A program made the position numbers and the translations under genes. Below are positions 8,431 to 15,882 of a DNA stretch of 64,000 nt, piece after piece (within the stretch, counting starts at the first letter, position 1; each line of letters begins with the position of its first letter). The DNA comes from Nitrososphaerota archaeon (GTDB lineage: Archaea; Thermoproteota; Nitrososphaeria_A; Caldarchaeales; Calditenuaceae). The stretch covers positions 1,116,001 through 1,180,000 of the forward strand of contig WUQR01000139.1 of NCBI GenBank assembly GCA_009889515.1. Direction: 5' to 3'. Under the pieces are notes generated by a model. The model made no database searches, was not told the DNA's origin, and was given only the letters and a program-made list of their open reading frames with translations.

Positions 8431-8562
8431 CTAGTGGCTGCAGAGCAGGTCGGAGTCACTTGCAACCTTCTCGTAGCACTCGTCGCAGAGTGCCTGGCCG
8501 CGATACATGTTGAGCCTCTTCACAGCAGCGCCACAGCGCGAGCAGGCCCTATAATTCTCCAA
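8431..8562 (-). CDS. Tiny zinc-ribbon-like protein (43 aa)
   Basis: Translates to a 43-residue protein with two CxxC knuckles, ACSRCGAAV and LCDECYEKV, and an intervening basic stretch VKRLNMYRGQA. The start is a TTG; no ATG or GTG gives the full first knuckle, and a stop lies two codons upstream, so the N-terminus is constrained. A TATA-like element (CATATAA on the + strand, 8594-8600) lies about 35 bases upstream, giving it its own promoter. Probably a small nucleic-acid or protein binding zinc ribbon; no function can be assigned. Confidence 0.6.
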   Translation of the reverse strand: MENYRACSRCGAAVKRLNMYRGQALCDECYEKVASDSDLLCSH

Positions 8563-8647
8563 CCCTCATCCACTTCTAGCAACTGCGATCCAGCATATAA
8601 GCCGCTCCCTGCTACACGGCCGGGCTGAGATCCCGCCTGAGAACCCC

Positions 8648-9574
8648 CTACCTGTTCGCCCTGACCATCTGGAGAAAACAGTATCTGGGAAACTCTCTCA
8701 AAATCTTCTTGTAATGAGCCTCCACAGGCATCACAGCCACAAGACTATCTATCTCCCTCAGCGTCTCCTCCAAGATCTCCAGCACATATCCCTGGAATCC
8801 ACGAAGAGCCCTCCACACATTTATCAGCTCGCGGAGACGCCCACTCTTTAACGCAAAGTATCCCTGCCTTATCAGCTCCTCAATCCTCCCTAGGTTTCGC
8901 ACCAGCCTCACAACACCTCTACCCGCGAGCATCTCACCGTAATCATCGCCTAGCTGGTAGACAATACCGACGCACCTCCCATAGTTCTTAGCGAGCATGC
9001 GGACATGTTCGGGAGCCCCCGCAAGTATGGCTGCGGACTCGGCGGCGGCCGCGAAGAGAGAAGCGGTCTTGTTCTCGATGATCCGGAGGTAGAGCAGCTT
9101 AGAGGGCGGGGTCGTCGAGAGGATCTCCTCCAGCACTCCGAGCGAGGCCCTATCCCACGCCTCGAGAAAGATCCGAGCTATCTCTATCCCCTTCTCGAGA
9201 ACCGTCCTGAATGCGAGGTTGATAATTCTGTGCCCCTCCACTACGGCCCTGCTGATCCCCACCTGCCTCCATAGCGCGGGCCGCCCCCGCCTAAGATCGT
9301 CCCAGTCAATAATGTCGTCGTGAACTAGGCTTGCTGCATGCGCCAGCTCTAGGGCAAACGCCACATCGAGGGCGGACTCCCGGTCCTTCCCAGCCAGAGC
9401 TTCAAAAACCAGTAAGAGGAAGACAGGCCGCAGCCTCTTCCCACCGTAAACGGCCCTCTCAAAAATCTGCCTATCAGGTCTCTGGCTTAGCCGCCTCTCA
9501 ATCCAAGACTCAAGCTCTCTCCTCCGCGCGTCAAGATGCTCGACGATCTCTACGCTGTAAGACAGAACACCCAT
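8648..9574 (-). CDS. Isoprenyl diphosphate synthase homologue (trans-prenyltransferase)
   Basis: A 308-residue all-alpha protein of the polyprenyl synthetase family, expected to make geranylgeranyl or longer diphosphates for archaeal lipids. GGKRLRPVFLLL binds IPP, and VHDDIIDWDDLRRGRP is an intact first Asp-rich motif. IENKTASLF holds the conserved KT. Two spots differ from typical enzymes: AVVEGHRIINLAF has GH where GD is usual, and the second Asp-rich region is LGDDYGEM, with Glu in place of the third Asp. Activity is likely but product length, or even catalysis, is uncertain. Confidence 0.8.
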   Translation of the reverse strand: MGVLSYSVEIVEHLDARRRELESWIERRLSQRPDRQIFERAVYGGKRLRPVFLLLVFEALAGKDRESALDVAFALELAHAASLVHDDIIDWDDLRRGRPALWRQVGISRAVVEGHRIINLAFRTVLEKGIEIARIFLEAWDRASLGVLEEILSTTPPSKLLYLRIIENKTASLFAAAAESAAILAGAPEHVRMLAKNYGRCVGIVYQLGDDYGEMLAGRGVVRLVRNLGRIEELIRQGYFALKSGRLRELINVWRALRGFQGYVLEILEETLREIDSLVAVMPVEAHYKKILREFPRYCFLQMVRANR

Positions 9575-9635
9575 TACCCGCGGCCCAGCTGTACAATCCC
9601 CAGTCCTGTAATAAAGCTAGTGCCGGAGCCCGGAG

Positions 9636-10067
9636 CTAGGACACATACTGCATGATCATGTTCTTGAACCTCTGCTTCGGCATGGCGCCGACTATAGCGT
9701 CAACCGGCTTCCCGTCCTTAAAAACGATAAAGGTAGGTATACTCATGATCCCAAACCTAGTCGCAGTAACGGGATTATAGTCCACGTTCAGTTTTCCGAA
9801 AACCACCCTCCCCGCCAGCTCAGACGCCAGCTCCTTAACCACCGGAGCCATGAACCTGCAGGGCGCACACCACTCGGCCCAAAAATCAACCACTACGAGC
9901 GGATACTTGCTCACAAACCGGTCAAACTCCGCGTCACTCAGTTCAACGGGCTGGTTAGGATACTCCCCGACACTCGAGACTTCCTGTGGACTGCCCTCAC
10001 CCCGAGAAAGCAGCTCCTTCATCTTACGCGCCTTAATACGCTCGAGCTCAGAGTCGTCTAGAACCAC
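9636..10067 (-). CDS. Thioredoxin with N-terminal extension
   Basis: A 143-residue cytoplasmic thioredoxin. The redox motif WCAPC (about residues 66-70) follows VVVDFWAE, and the cis-proline loop is MSIPTF, with FKDGKPVDAIVGAMP after it. The first 40 residues (charged, LERIKARKMKELLSRGEG) are an extension beyond the normal fold of about 105 residues. It probably reduces protein disulphides; no thioredoxin reductase is nearby. It precedes the prenyltransferase gene by about 60 bases on the same strand and has its own AT-rich upstream region. Confidence 0.92.
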   Translation of the reverse strand: MVLDDSELERIKARKMKELLSRGEGSPQEVSSVGEYPNQPVELSDAEFDRFVSKYPLVVVDFWAEWCAPCRFMAPVVKELASELAGRVVFGKLNVDYNPVTATRFGIMSIPTFIVFKDGKPVDAIVGAMPKQRFKNMIMQYVS

Positions 10068-10196
10068 AATTCACATTTAGCTAAATTGTTTTATTTAAAT
10101 GCGATTCCTCCACCTACACACGTGCGGCGTCGAAATATACTCGCGTTATTGAGGGATAATTAATGAATAAGTATGGGTTTCAGCGACTAATAACCC

Positions 10197-11126
10197 GTGA
10201 GGATCGTCTCGCTAGTTCCCAGTGCCACCGAGATATTGTTTGCCTTGGGTGCGGGCGATGATGTTGTTGGGGTTACCTATGCCTGCGACTATCCGCCTGA
10301 GGCCCAGACCAGGCCCGTAGTTGTTTCTCCGAAGGTTGATACGCGTGGCAAGTCATCGAGGGAGGTTGACAGGATTATTTCCGAGCTCTACGCTAAGGGT
10401 GAGACGCCTTACGTCGTTGACAGTCGACTATTATCGGAGCTTAGGCCTGACTTGGTGGTAGCTCAGGGGCTCTGTGAGGTGTGCGCAGTCACTCCCGGAA
10501 GCATTGAGGGTGTGATTAGGTCGCTACGGCCAAGCCCCAAGATCTTAACACTTCATCCTCACTCGATTGAGGATGTGTTCAGAGACATTTTGAGGGTTGG
10601 TGAGTCTGTGGGTAGGGCTGAAGAGGCGGGAGAGCTGGTTTCACAGCTCCGCGAGGAAATAGGGCGGATTGCTGAGAAGGCACAAGGACTTGAGAGGAGG
10701 AGGACTTTCTTTATGGAGTGGGTAGACCCACCCTACTGTTCGGGGCATTGGGTTCCGGAGATGGTTGAGATTGCTGGAGGGATTGATTTTGGTGTTAAGG
10801 CGAAGCCCAGTAGGCGGGTTAGACCTGAGGAGATTTTGAGGTTTGAGCCGGAGGTCATAATCTGTGGACCCTGCGGGTACGATCTTCAAGAGTCTTACCG
10901 CGACGCCGAGCTATTGATGGGTGAGGACTGGGTTAGGGAGACTCCTGCATTCATGAGTGGTGAGATCTATGCGGTCAACTCCTCGATATACTTCAGCAGA
11001 CACTCGCCAAGCACTATTAAGGGGGTATCGATACTTGCAGAGATTCTGCACCCGGAGGAGTTCAGGGGCATGGCTCCACCCGGTACATTTGTTAGAGTGG
11101 GTGGGACGGGTTATATCCAGAGATAG
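10197..11126 (+). CDS. BtuF-like cobalamin/metal-chelate binding protein, cytosolic form
   Basis: A 309-residue protein of the class III periplasmic-binding fold: MRIVSLVPSATEILFALG, then DYPPEA, LRPDLVVAQGLCEVCAV and FMEWVDPPYCSGHWVPEMVEIAGG. It has the cobalamin-binding-protein arrangement, but there is no signal peptide or lipobox, so it may act in the cytoplasm; such forms are common in archaea and bacteria and their role is unclear. The start is a GTG. No BtuC or BtuD gene is adjacent. The next gene follows by 15 bases and may be cotranscribed. Confidence 0.8.
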   Translation: MRIVSLVPSATEILFALGAGDDVVGVTYACDYPPEAQTRPVVVSPKVDTRGKSSREVDRIISELYAKGETPYVVDSRLLSELRPDLVVAQGLCEVCAVTPGSIEGVIRSLRPSPKILTLHPHSIEDVFRDILRVGESVGRAEEAGELVSQLREEIGRIAEKAQGLERRRTFFMEWVDPPYCSGHWVPEMVEIAGGIDFGVKAKPSRRVRPEEILRFEPEVIICGPCGYDLQESYRDAELLMGEDWVRETPAFMSGEIYAVNSSIYFSRHSPSTIKGVSILAEILHPEEFRGMAPPGTFVRVGGTGYIQR

Positions 11127-11141
11127 GCCTACAGGTTTTGG

Positions 11142-11708
11142 ATGATGAAGCTGAGACCTACTACCCACATACTGGCCATAGAGACTACCGATCCACACCC
11201 AGACAAAGGAATGCTGCTGTGCATAGGGTACAAGGAGCTCAGTGACGCGAAAGAGAAGATCAGAATTCTCAGGAATATAGGTGGTGAGAGGGCGGCAATA
11301 GCTTCTCTGGAGCGTGTGTTGAGGGCCAGCCACATATACATCAGCTGGGAAGGCGAGTCTAGGCTCGTCCCATTCCTAACCGCTAAGATGCTTTTCTATG
11401 GATTGGATCCCTCACCATTATTTACTGCGAGACACATAGACCTCCACAGCTTAGTGTCGAGCCGATTGGGCCTAAGTGCCAGCAGCCTCTACGATGTGTG
11501 CAGATTTTTTAGAGTCCCAGTAGACCCTGTCCTAAAGCCGGCCAGAGCCCTCGAGCCAAGCACCAGACACCGAGCTCTAAATGCCAAGCAGGAATTGAGG
11601 TATACTTCTGTAAAGTGCAGGGCTGAGGTCGCCGCTTTAGACAAGTTGACGAGGAGGCTGGTCCCCCTGATAATGGCCGTTTACAGCGACCTACCTACTC
11701 TACTTTGA
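11142..11708 (+). CDS. RNase H-fold (DEDD exonuclease-like) protein, degenerate
   Basis: A 188-residue protein with the layout of 3'-5' exonuclease-like RNase H folds: THILAIETT as first strand, HIYISWEGESRLVPFLTAKML as second motif, ARHIDLHSLVSSRLGLSASSLYDVCRFFRVP as the helical region, and VKCRAEVAALDKL as the last motif. The usual acidic residues are largely lost: Ala at the first Asp (AIET), no Asp in motif two, Glu for Asp in the last. I infer a non-catalytic or altered relative. Function unknown; it follows the cobalamin-type gene and converges with the small gene below. Confidence 0.5.
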   Translation: MMKLRPTTHILAIETTDPHPDKGMLLCIGYKELSDAKEKIRILRNIGGERAAIASLERVLRASHIYISWEGESRLVPFLTAKMLFYGLDPSPLFTARHIDLHSLVSSRLGLSASSLYDVCRFFRVPVDPVLKPARALEPSTRHRALNAKQELRYTSVKCRAEVAALDKLTRRLVPLIMAVYSDLPTLL

Positions 11709-11853
11709 TGCCGTGCTCCTCCAAGGCCTTTCTTATCTTCCTTACCTCCTCCTTGAGGAGCATTACCTCTCGGACAAGCCTCTCTATGTCTGATGGCATT
11801 ATCACGCTGGGGCCCTGAAGTCCCCTGACGCCTAAATCGTCCCGCCTTAGCAT
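11695..11853 (-). CDS. Small charged helical protein downstream of hflX
   Basis: A 52-residue frame starting ATG and reading MLRRDDLGVRGLQGP, then PSDIERLVREVMLLKEEVRKIRKALEEHG, an amphipathic helix with heptad-like leucines. It lies 27 bases after the hflX stop on the same strand, so it is probably cotranscribed, and its end overlaps the convergent gene by 14 bases. It resembles small archaeal proteins with an N-terminal strand and a coiled-coil tail, but I do not recognise a family. A second ATG at codon 19 could be the true start. Confidence 0.5.
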   Translation of the reverse strand: MLRRDDLGVRGLQGPSVIMPSDIERLVREVMLLKEEVRKIRKALEEHGIKVE

Positions 11854-11880
11854 CAGACCAAGATACAATATCCACGTATA

Positions 11881-13113
11881 TTAAGTCTCGCCCAGAACGA
11901 AGCTCCCGCCGTTGTAGGTGAGGGCCCGCACTCTCTCGGCGAGCTGGGCGGGAGTTGTTGCTTTGATCTCTAGGAATCCATCGCGGTATTCCATTAGCTC
12001 TACTCGGCCCTTCTCTCGGAGCCAAGTTATGAGCTGTGGACTAGCCTCCATTAGTGGTATCCTTGCAATGAACGTGACAAAGCCTGAGAGCATGGAGTCT
12101 ATGGTTTTTTCAAGGAGGTCTATATTTTCGCCCGTCTTAGCAGATATGACCACTGCGGGATAGGCGCCGTCAACCATCTCGACTAGTTTGTCCCGCTTCT
12201 CGGGTGGTATGAGGTCGGCCTTGTTAAACACTATAATGATCGGCTTGTTGACTACGCCTATCTGCCTCAGTGTGGAGAGGGCGACGTTGAGGCGGAGCTT
12301 TACCTCCGGTAGAGGGAGGGAGCCATCAACTAGGAGTAAGACGAGGTCAGACTCGACAACCTCCATCAAAGTCGACATGAAGGCTGAGACGAGCATGGCT
12401 GGGACATTCTTTATAAAACCTACAGTGTCCGAGACATACACCGGCTTCCCCATGATCCTCGCGACCCGTTTCTTAGTTGAGAGGGTTGTGAAGAGTTTAT
12501 TCGATATCGCGGTGGGATAGCCTGTGAGCCTCTTGAAGAGTGTTGATTTGCCGGAGTTGGTGTAGCCGGCGAGCGCTATTGAGGGTGTGCCGTCAAGTCT
12601 ACTGCGTCTGATGGAGATGGCCTTCTTCATCTTTATCTCCTCGAGCCTCTCCTGTAGCTTCTGTATCCTCCTACTGATCTCCTCGTAGTATACGTCGGCC
12701 TCGTAGGCGCCCAGCCCGTGGAATCCTGGTTGCTCGCCCCTCTTCGCTAGCCTGACCTTCTCCTTGGCCCTTGGAAGCTCGTACTTGAGCTCCGCCAGCT
12801 TTATCTGGAGTTTAGCCTCAAGGCTCGAGGCGTGGAGTGTGAAGATCTCCAAGATTAGCCTTATTCTGTCGATTACCTCGACGCCCAGCGCCTTGGCCAG
12901 ATTGTACTCCTGAATGGGCTTCAGCTCGTTCTCGAATATGACCTTCTCTATGCCCAGCCTTTTCACCGCCTCTGCAAGCTCCTTCACCTTGCTGGGCCCG
13001 ATGTTGTACTGGCTGTGAGGGTGCCGCCTCTGTGATAGCTCGTAGACCACCTCGTATCCAGCTGTCTCACAGAGCTCCGCAAGCTCCTCCAAGTTGGGCT
13101 CCTCATCATCCAA
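11881..13113 (-). CDS. hflX: HflX-type ribosome-associated GTPase
   Basis: A 410-residue GTPase. The N-terminal HflX domain includes SQRRHPHSQYNIGPSKVKEL and the helical linker LKYELPRAKEKVRLAKRGEQ (about residues 113-130). The G domain has G1 GYTNSGKST, G3 DTVGFIKNVP, G4 NKADL and G5 SAKTGENI. HflX proteins bind the large ribosomal subunit and can split stalled ribosomes; that is family knowledge. The gene stands divergent from nothing obvious, with about 140 bases of AT-rich sequence before it. Confidence 0.93.
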   Translation of the reverse strand: MDDEEPNLEELAELCETAGYEVVYELSQRRHPHSQYNIGPSKVKELAEAVKRLGIEKVIFENELKPIQEYNLAKALGVEVIDRIRLILEIFTLHASSLEAKLQIKLAELKYELPRAKEKVRLAKRGEQPGFHGLGAYEADVYYEEISRRIQKLQERLEEIKMKKAISIRRSRLDGTPSIALAGYTNSGKSTLFKRLTGYPTAISNKLFTTLSTKKRVARIMGKPVYVSDTVGFIKNVPAMLVSAFMSTLMEVVESDLVLLLVDGSLPLPEVKLRLNVALSTLRQIGVVNKPIIIVFNKADLIPPEKRDKLVEMVDGAYPAVVISAKTGENIDLLEKTIDSMLSGFVTFIARIPLMEASPQLITWLREKGRVELMEYRDGFLEIKATTPAQLAERVRALTYNGGSFVLGET

Positions 13114-13252
13114 GTATCTGTGGACTATCGCGACCCTTCTAGCGCCTACCTGCGAGCCACACCACCCTTTCCTAGCCCTACTATATAATGCACTATCAGA
13201 GTATTTAACCTGTCACCCAAAAAGGTACGCAAAACCAACAGAGTATGCCCGA

Positions 13253-13621
13253 CTACTCTTTCTTCTCGTCCTTAGAGGAGAGAAGGTCGCCCAGCGTTAC
13301 GCCCCTCTGTAGTGTCTTTGGCGGGGTGATGTGTATGTCCTCGTCTCTTAGCTCCCTGACGATCCGTATCTTGAGGACTTTCTCTATGTTTCGCGCCAGC
13401 TCGATAGGTGGTCTGAAGGAGCCGGCCTCAAGCTTCTTTATTATGGAGACCTTCTCGTGGACGAGGTTAGCCAGCTCTTCTTGGGTCAGTCCGAGCCTCT
13501 CGCGGGCTGAGCGTATAATTTCGCCGAATCCCTCTACAAAATCTATCCTCTCGACGGTTTCAAAAATGTTCGCTCCGCGCCCTCTCGATACTTGTCTTGG
13601 ACTTGGTTTACGTTTCTCCAC
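13253..13621 (-). CDS. MBF1-like helix-turn-helix protein without zinc ribbon
   Basis: A 122-residue protein with a Cro/C1-type HTH, FGEIIRSARERLGLTQEELANLVHEK then SIIKKLEAGSFRPPIELARNIEKVLKI (about residues 30-85), as in archaeal multiprotein bridging factor aMBF1. aMBF1 normally starts with a zinc ribbon; here the N-terminus is a basic linker (KRKPSPRQVSRGRG) with no cysteines. The start is GTG, with TTTATAT 24 bases upstream, so the transcript is likely leaderless and a longer N-terminus is excluded. The tail after 90 is acidic/basic and low in complexity. Confidence 0.75.
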   Translation of the reverse strand: MEKRKPSPRQVSRGRGANIFETVERIDFVEGFGEIIRSARERLGLTQEELANLVHEKVSIIKKLEAGSFRPPIELARNIEKVLKIRIVRELRDEDIHITPPKTLQRGVTLGDLLSSKDEKKE

Positions 13622-13644
13622 AAGGGTTCTATTCCATCCATTGG

Positions 13645-13651
13645 ATATAAA
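13645..13651 (-). promoter_or_regulatory. TATA box of the HTH gene
   Basis: TTTATAT on the minus strand, centred about 26 bases before the GTG start at 13621. This is the spacing for transcription starting at or next to the start codon. Confidence 0.5.
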
Positions 13652-13686
13652 CTTGGCTCGGGAGGTTATGCCTAGCGTGTTAGAAA

Positions 13687-14892
13687 TTATAGCCGGGGCT
13701 TCCAGCCCTCTATCGACTTGTATTCGTTCAATACTCTGTGGTAGACTCCCAGCGTTTGGTCAGCTATTCTTCCCCAGGTGTAGGCGCTTTTCACCCTCTC
13801 GTATGCGTTGTTCCTGATGTGCTCCGCCAGTCCTGGATTGGTGAGCACTTGGACTACCCCCCACGCTATGGAGTCCGGGTTGGGATAAACGCATACACAG
13901 CTCTCCATGTGGCTCACTATCTCGCCTATCCCACCCACGCACGTGGAGACTATTGGAAGACGTGAAGCAGCAGCTTCTAGGGCGACTATGCCGAAAGGCT
14001 CGTAGAGCGAAGGCATAACCAAGACGTCCGCGATCGTGTAGAGCCTTCTGAGGGTCTCTACGTCCAAGAAGCCGGTAACATATACTTTCTGGGAGACGCC
14101 TAGCTCTCCCGCCCGTCTCTTGACCCATTCCTTGAGATATCCTTCGCCAACTATGACGAATTTTGCGTCTACGCTATGGAGGATGCGTGGGATTGCCTCG
14201 ACCAGCAGGTGGACTCCCTTCTCGTGGACGAGCCTGCCAACGTAGAGGACAAGCTTCTCGTGGGGGAGTGCATACCTTGACCGCAACTCGGCGCGGTTGT
14301 CTCGAGGCTGGAAGTTCTCGATATAGACGCCGTTCGGTATCACGTCTATCTTGTCCAGCGGCGTGCCCAAGACCCTGTTAACCTCTTCTGCCATGTATCT
14401 GCTGCAACATATCACCCTCCAAGCCTCCCTAGAGAGCCATGCCTCCGTAGAGGCAATCATTCTCTGATAGTCGTCGTGTATCCCTCCCCGCCTGCCATAT
14501 TCCGTCGAGTGGATGGTCGCTACGAGCGGGACTCTAAAGATGTGTTTGAGAGCTATTCCAGCATATGCTACGAGCCAGTCGTGTGCATGAATTATGGAGG
14601 GCCTCTGCAACACGCTCCTCAGCAGTCCGCAGGCGTAGTTCAGAAGGTTTACGTTCATCATGGCGATCCAGGATGCGAAATCTGGCGCCGGATACTTGTA
14701 GGAGTCTACGCGATATACATTTACGCCATTCACCCTCTCCCTCTCCGCCGCGCCCGGAAAGTCTAGGGTGAGGACATGCACTTCGACTCCTTTCCTGCTT
14801 AGCTCTACTGAGAGGTCGTGGACGTGGGCGGCCAGCCCTCCAACTATTCTGGGCGGAAACTCCCAGCTAAGCATCAGAACGCTCAGGCTCAT
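13687..14892 (-). CDS. Family 4 glycosyltransferase (glycogen-synthase-like)
   Basis: A 401-residue GT-B enzyme. The N-terminal domain starts VLMLSWEFPPRIVGGLAAHV (acceptor/nucleotide loop) with IIHAHDWLVAY. The C-terminal domain has VIPNGVYIENF, LYVGRLVHEKG and the donor-sugar motif MPSLYEPFGIVALEA (E-x7-E). The likely reaction is sugar transfer from a nucleotide sugar to a glycan, glycolipid or glycogen-like polymer. It is cytoplasmic, with no membrane segment. It starts inside the stop of the preceding half-length homologue (TAATG overlap), so the two are coupled. Confidence 0.92.
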   Translation of the reverse strand: MSLSVLMLSWEFPPRIVGGLAAHVHDLSVELSRKGVEVHVLTLDFPGAAERERVNGVNVYRVDSYKYPAPDFASWIAMMNVNLLNYACGLLRSVLQRPSIIHAHDWLVAYAGIALKHIFRVPLVATIHSTEYGRRGGIHDDYQRMIASTEAWLSREAWRVICCSRYMAEEVNRVLGTPLDKIDVIPNGVYIENFQPRDNRAELRSRYALPHEKLVLYVGRLVHEKGVHLLVEAIPRILHSVDAKFVIVGEGYLKEWVKRRAGELGVSQKVYVTGFLDVETLRRLYTIADVLVMPSLYEPFGIVALEAAASRLPIVSTCVGGIGEIVSHMESCVCVYPNPDSIAWGVVQVLTNPGLAEHIRNNAYERVKSAYTWGRIADQTLGVYHRVLNEYKSIEGWKPRL

Positions 14893-15503
14893 TAGCTGCT
14901 CACCAGCTTCTCGTAGAGCTGCAAGACTTGGTCCTCCCAGTCTGCGGCCGAGGGATTAGATACTACGACGGCCTCCCTGTCGATGGATAGGTTGTTCCTC
15001 ACCTCTCTTAGCATCCACTCATCCCTGACCAGTAGGAAGTCGCACTCGCGGACCATGTGCCATTCTATCGTTCTAATGCAGGAGCTGAGCGGCGAGTTGG
15101 GGTTTAGGGACCTGTGCTGCTCGAGGCTGTAGAGGGAGGCCACCCATGGGATGTTGAGGGCTTTTTTCAGGGCTGAGGAGGCTGGGGCGAAGTGCCAGTC
15201 GTATGTATGGAGTATTATCCTATCCGATTCCGAGTGATAGATGTCGGCAACTATTCTGGCAGCCTCGGTGTTTATGCTTACCATCCACGTTATGATTGTG
15301 GAGTGGTGAGAGACTGGGCTGGTTATCCTTGTTATCCTAAAACTGGGTGCGGGCTCCTCGACATAATATCCCGCATCACTGATCGTCACTAGGTCGATTT
15401 TTAACCCCTTTCTCCTAAGCCTCTCAATCTGAGACTGGACTTGCCAGGCCAGTTCACCAACGATGCGGGGCGGATATTCCCATGAGAGAAAGACGACCCT
15501 CAA
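14892..15503 (-). CDS. Stand-alone N-terminal half of a GT-B glycosyltransferase
   Basis: A 203-residue protein homologous by eye only to the N-terminal Rossmann domain of the neighbouring glycosyltransferases: MRVVFLSWEYPPRIVGELAWQV, ILHTYDWHFAPASSALKKAL and VASLYSLEQHRS. It ends at VVVSNPSAADWEDQV, where the linker of a full enzyme would begin; no nucleotide-sugar domain follows, since the next gene starts its own N-terminal domain. It may be a regulatory or acceptor-binding partner of the gene it overlaps, or a decayed duplicate with an intact frame. The frame has no internal stop over its full length. Confidence 0.8.
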   Translation of the reverse strand: MRVVFLSWEYPPRIVGELAWQVQSQIERLRRKGLKIDLVTISDAGYYVEEPAPSFRITRITSPVSHHSTIITWMVSINTEAARIVADIYHSESDRIILHTYDWHFAPASSALKKALNIPWVASLYSLEQHRSLNPNSPLSSCIRTIEWHMVRECDFLLVRDEWMLREVRNNLSIDREAVVVSNPSAADWEDQVLQLYEKLVSS

Positions 15504-15512
15504 CCCGCGACC

Positions 15513-15776
15513 CTACGTGTATATTGAGCAGACCCTTATCACTCCTTTTCCCGTGAGGTAGAAGCTTGCTTCGCCCCCTCGCTGCCTAGTACTAGCCACG
15601 TAGCCGTCGGATTCAAGCTTCCTCAAAGTCTCCTCTACCAGCTGCCTATCCAGTGCCAGAGCCTCGGAGAGTTCTCTAACCTCCACCGCCTTCATCTTGT
15701 CTACATAGCCCATATTGTGCATGAACGTCAATAAGAGGGTCGACTCGTCCCTCTCGGTGGTCATGCCAACCGCCAT
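15513..15776 (-). CDS. Winged-helix transcriptional regulator
   Basis: An 87-residue protein with a winged helix: VEVRELSEALALDRQLVEETLRKLESDGYVAS, followed by the wing EASFYLTGKGVIRVC. It resembles the HTH part of MarR/TrmB-type archaeal regulators, with no ligand-binding domain. It lies 9 bases upstream of the two glycosyltransferase genes on the minus strand and is divergent from a third, so it is placed to control sugar-transfer genes; that is inference. The true start may be the internal ATG at codon 5. Confidence 0.75.
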   Translation of the reverse strand: MAVGMTTERDESTLLLTFMHNMGYVDKMKAVEVRELSEALALDRQLVEETLRKLESDGYVASTRQRGGEASFYLTGKGVIRVCSIYT

Positions 15777-15851
15777 CTATTCGCCGCGATAATACTTAAG
15801 CATATGCACAGTATTATTGCAACTCCACACCCATCCCAGGGTGATATCTTA

Positions 15852-15857
15852 TTTAAA
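15852..15857 (+). promoter_or_regulatory. TATA box of the third glycosyltransferase
   Basis: TTTAAA centred about 28 bases before the ATG at 15883. The placement supports that ATG over the upstream in-frame one at 15817, which would lie before the promoter. Confidence 0.5.
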
Positions 15858-15882
15858 CAGCAAAAACGGAATAACAGCTTGG

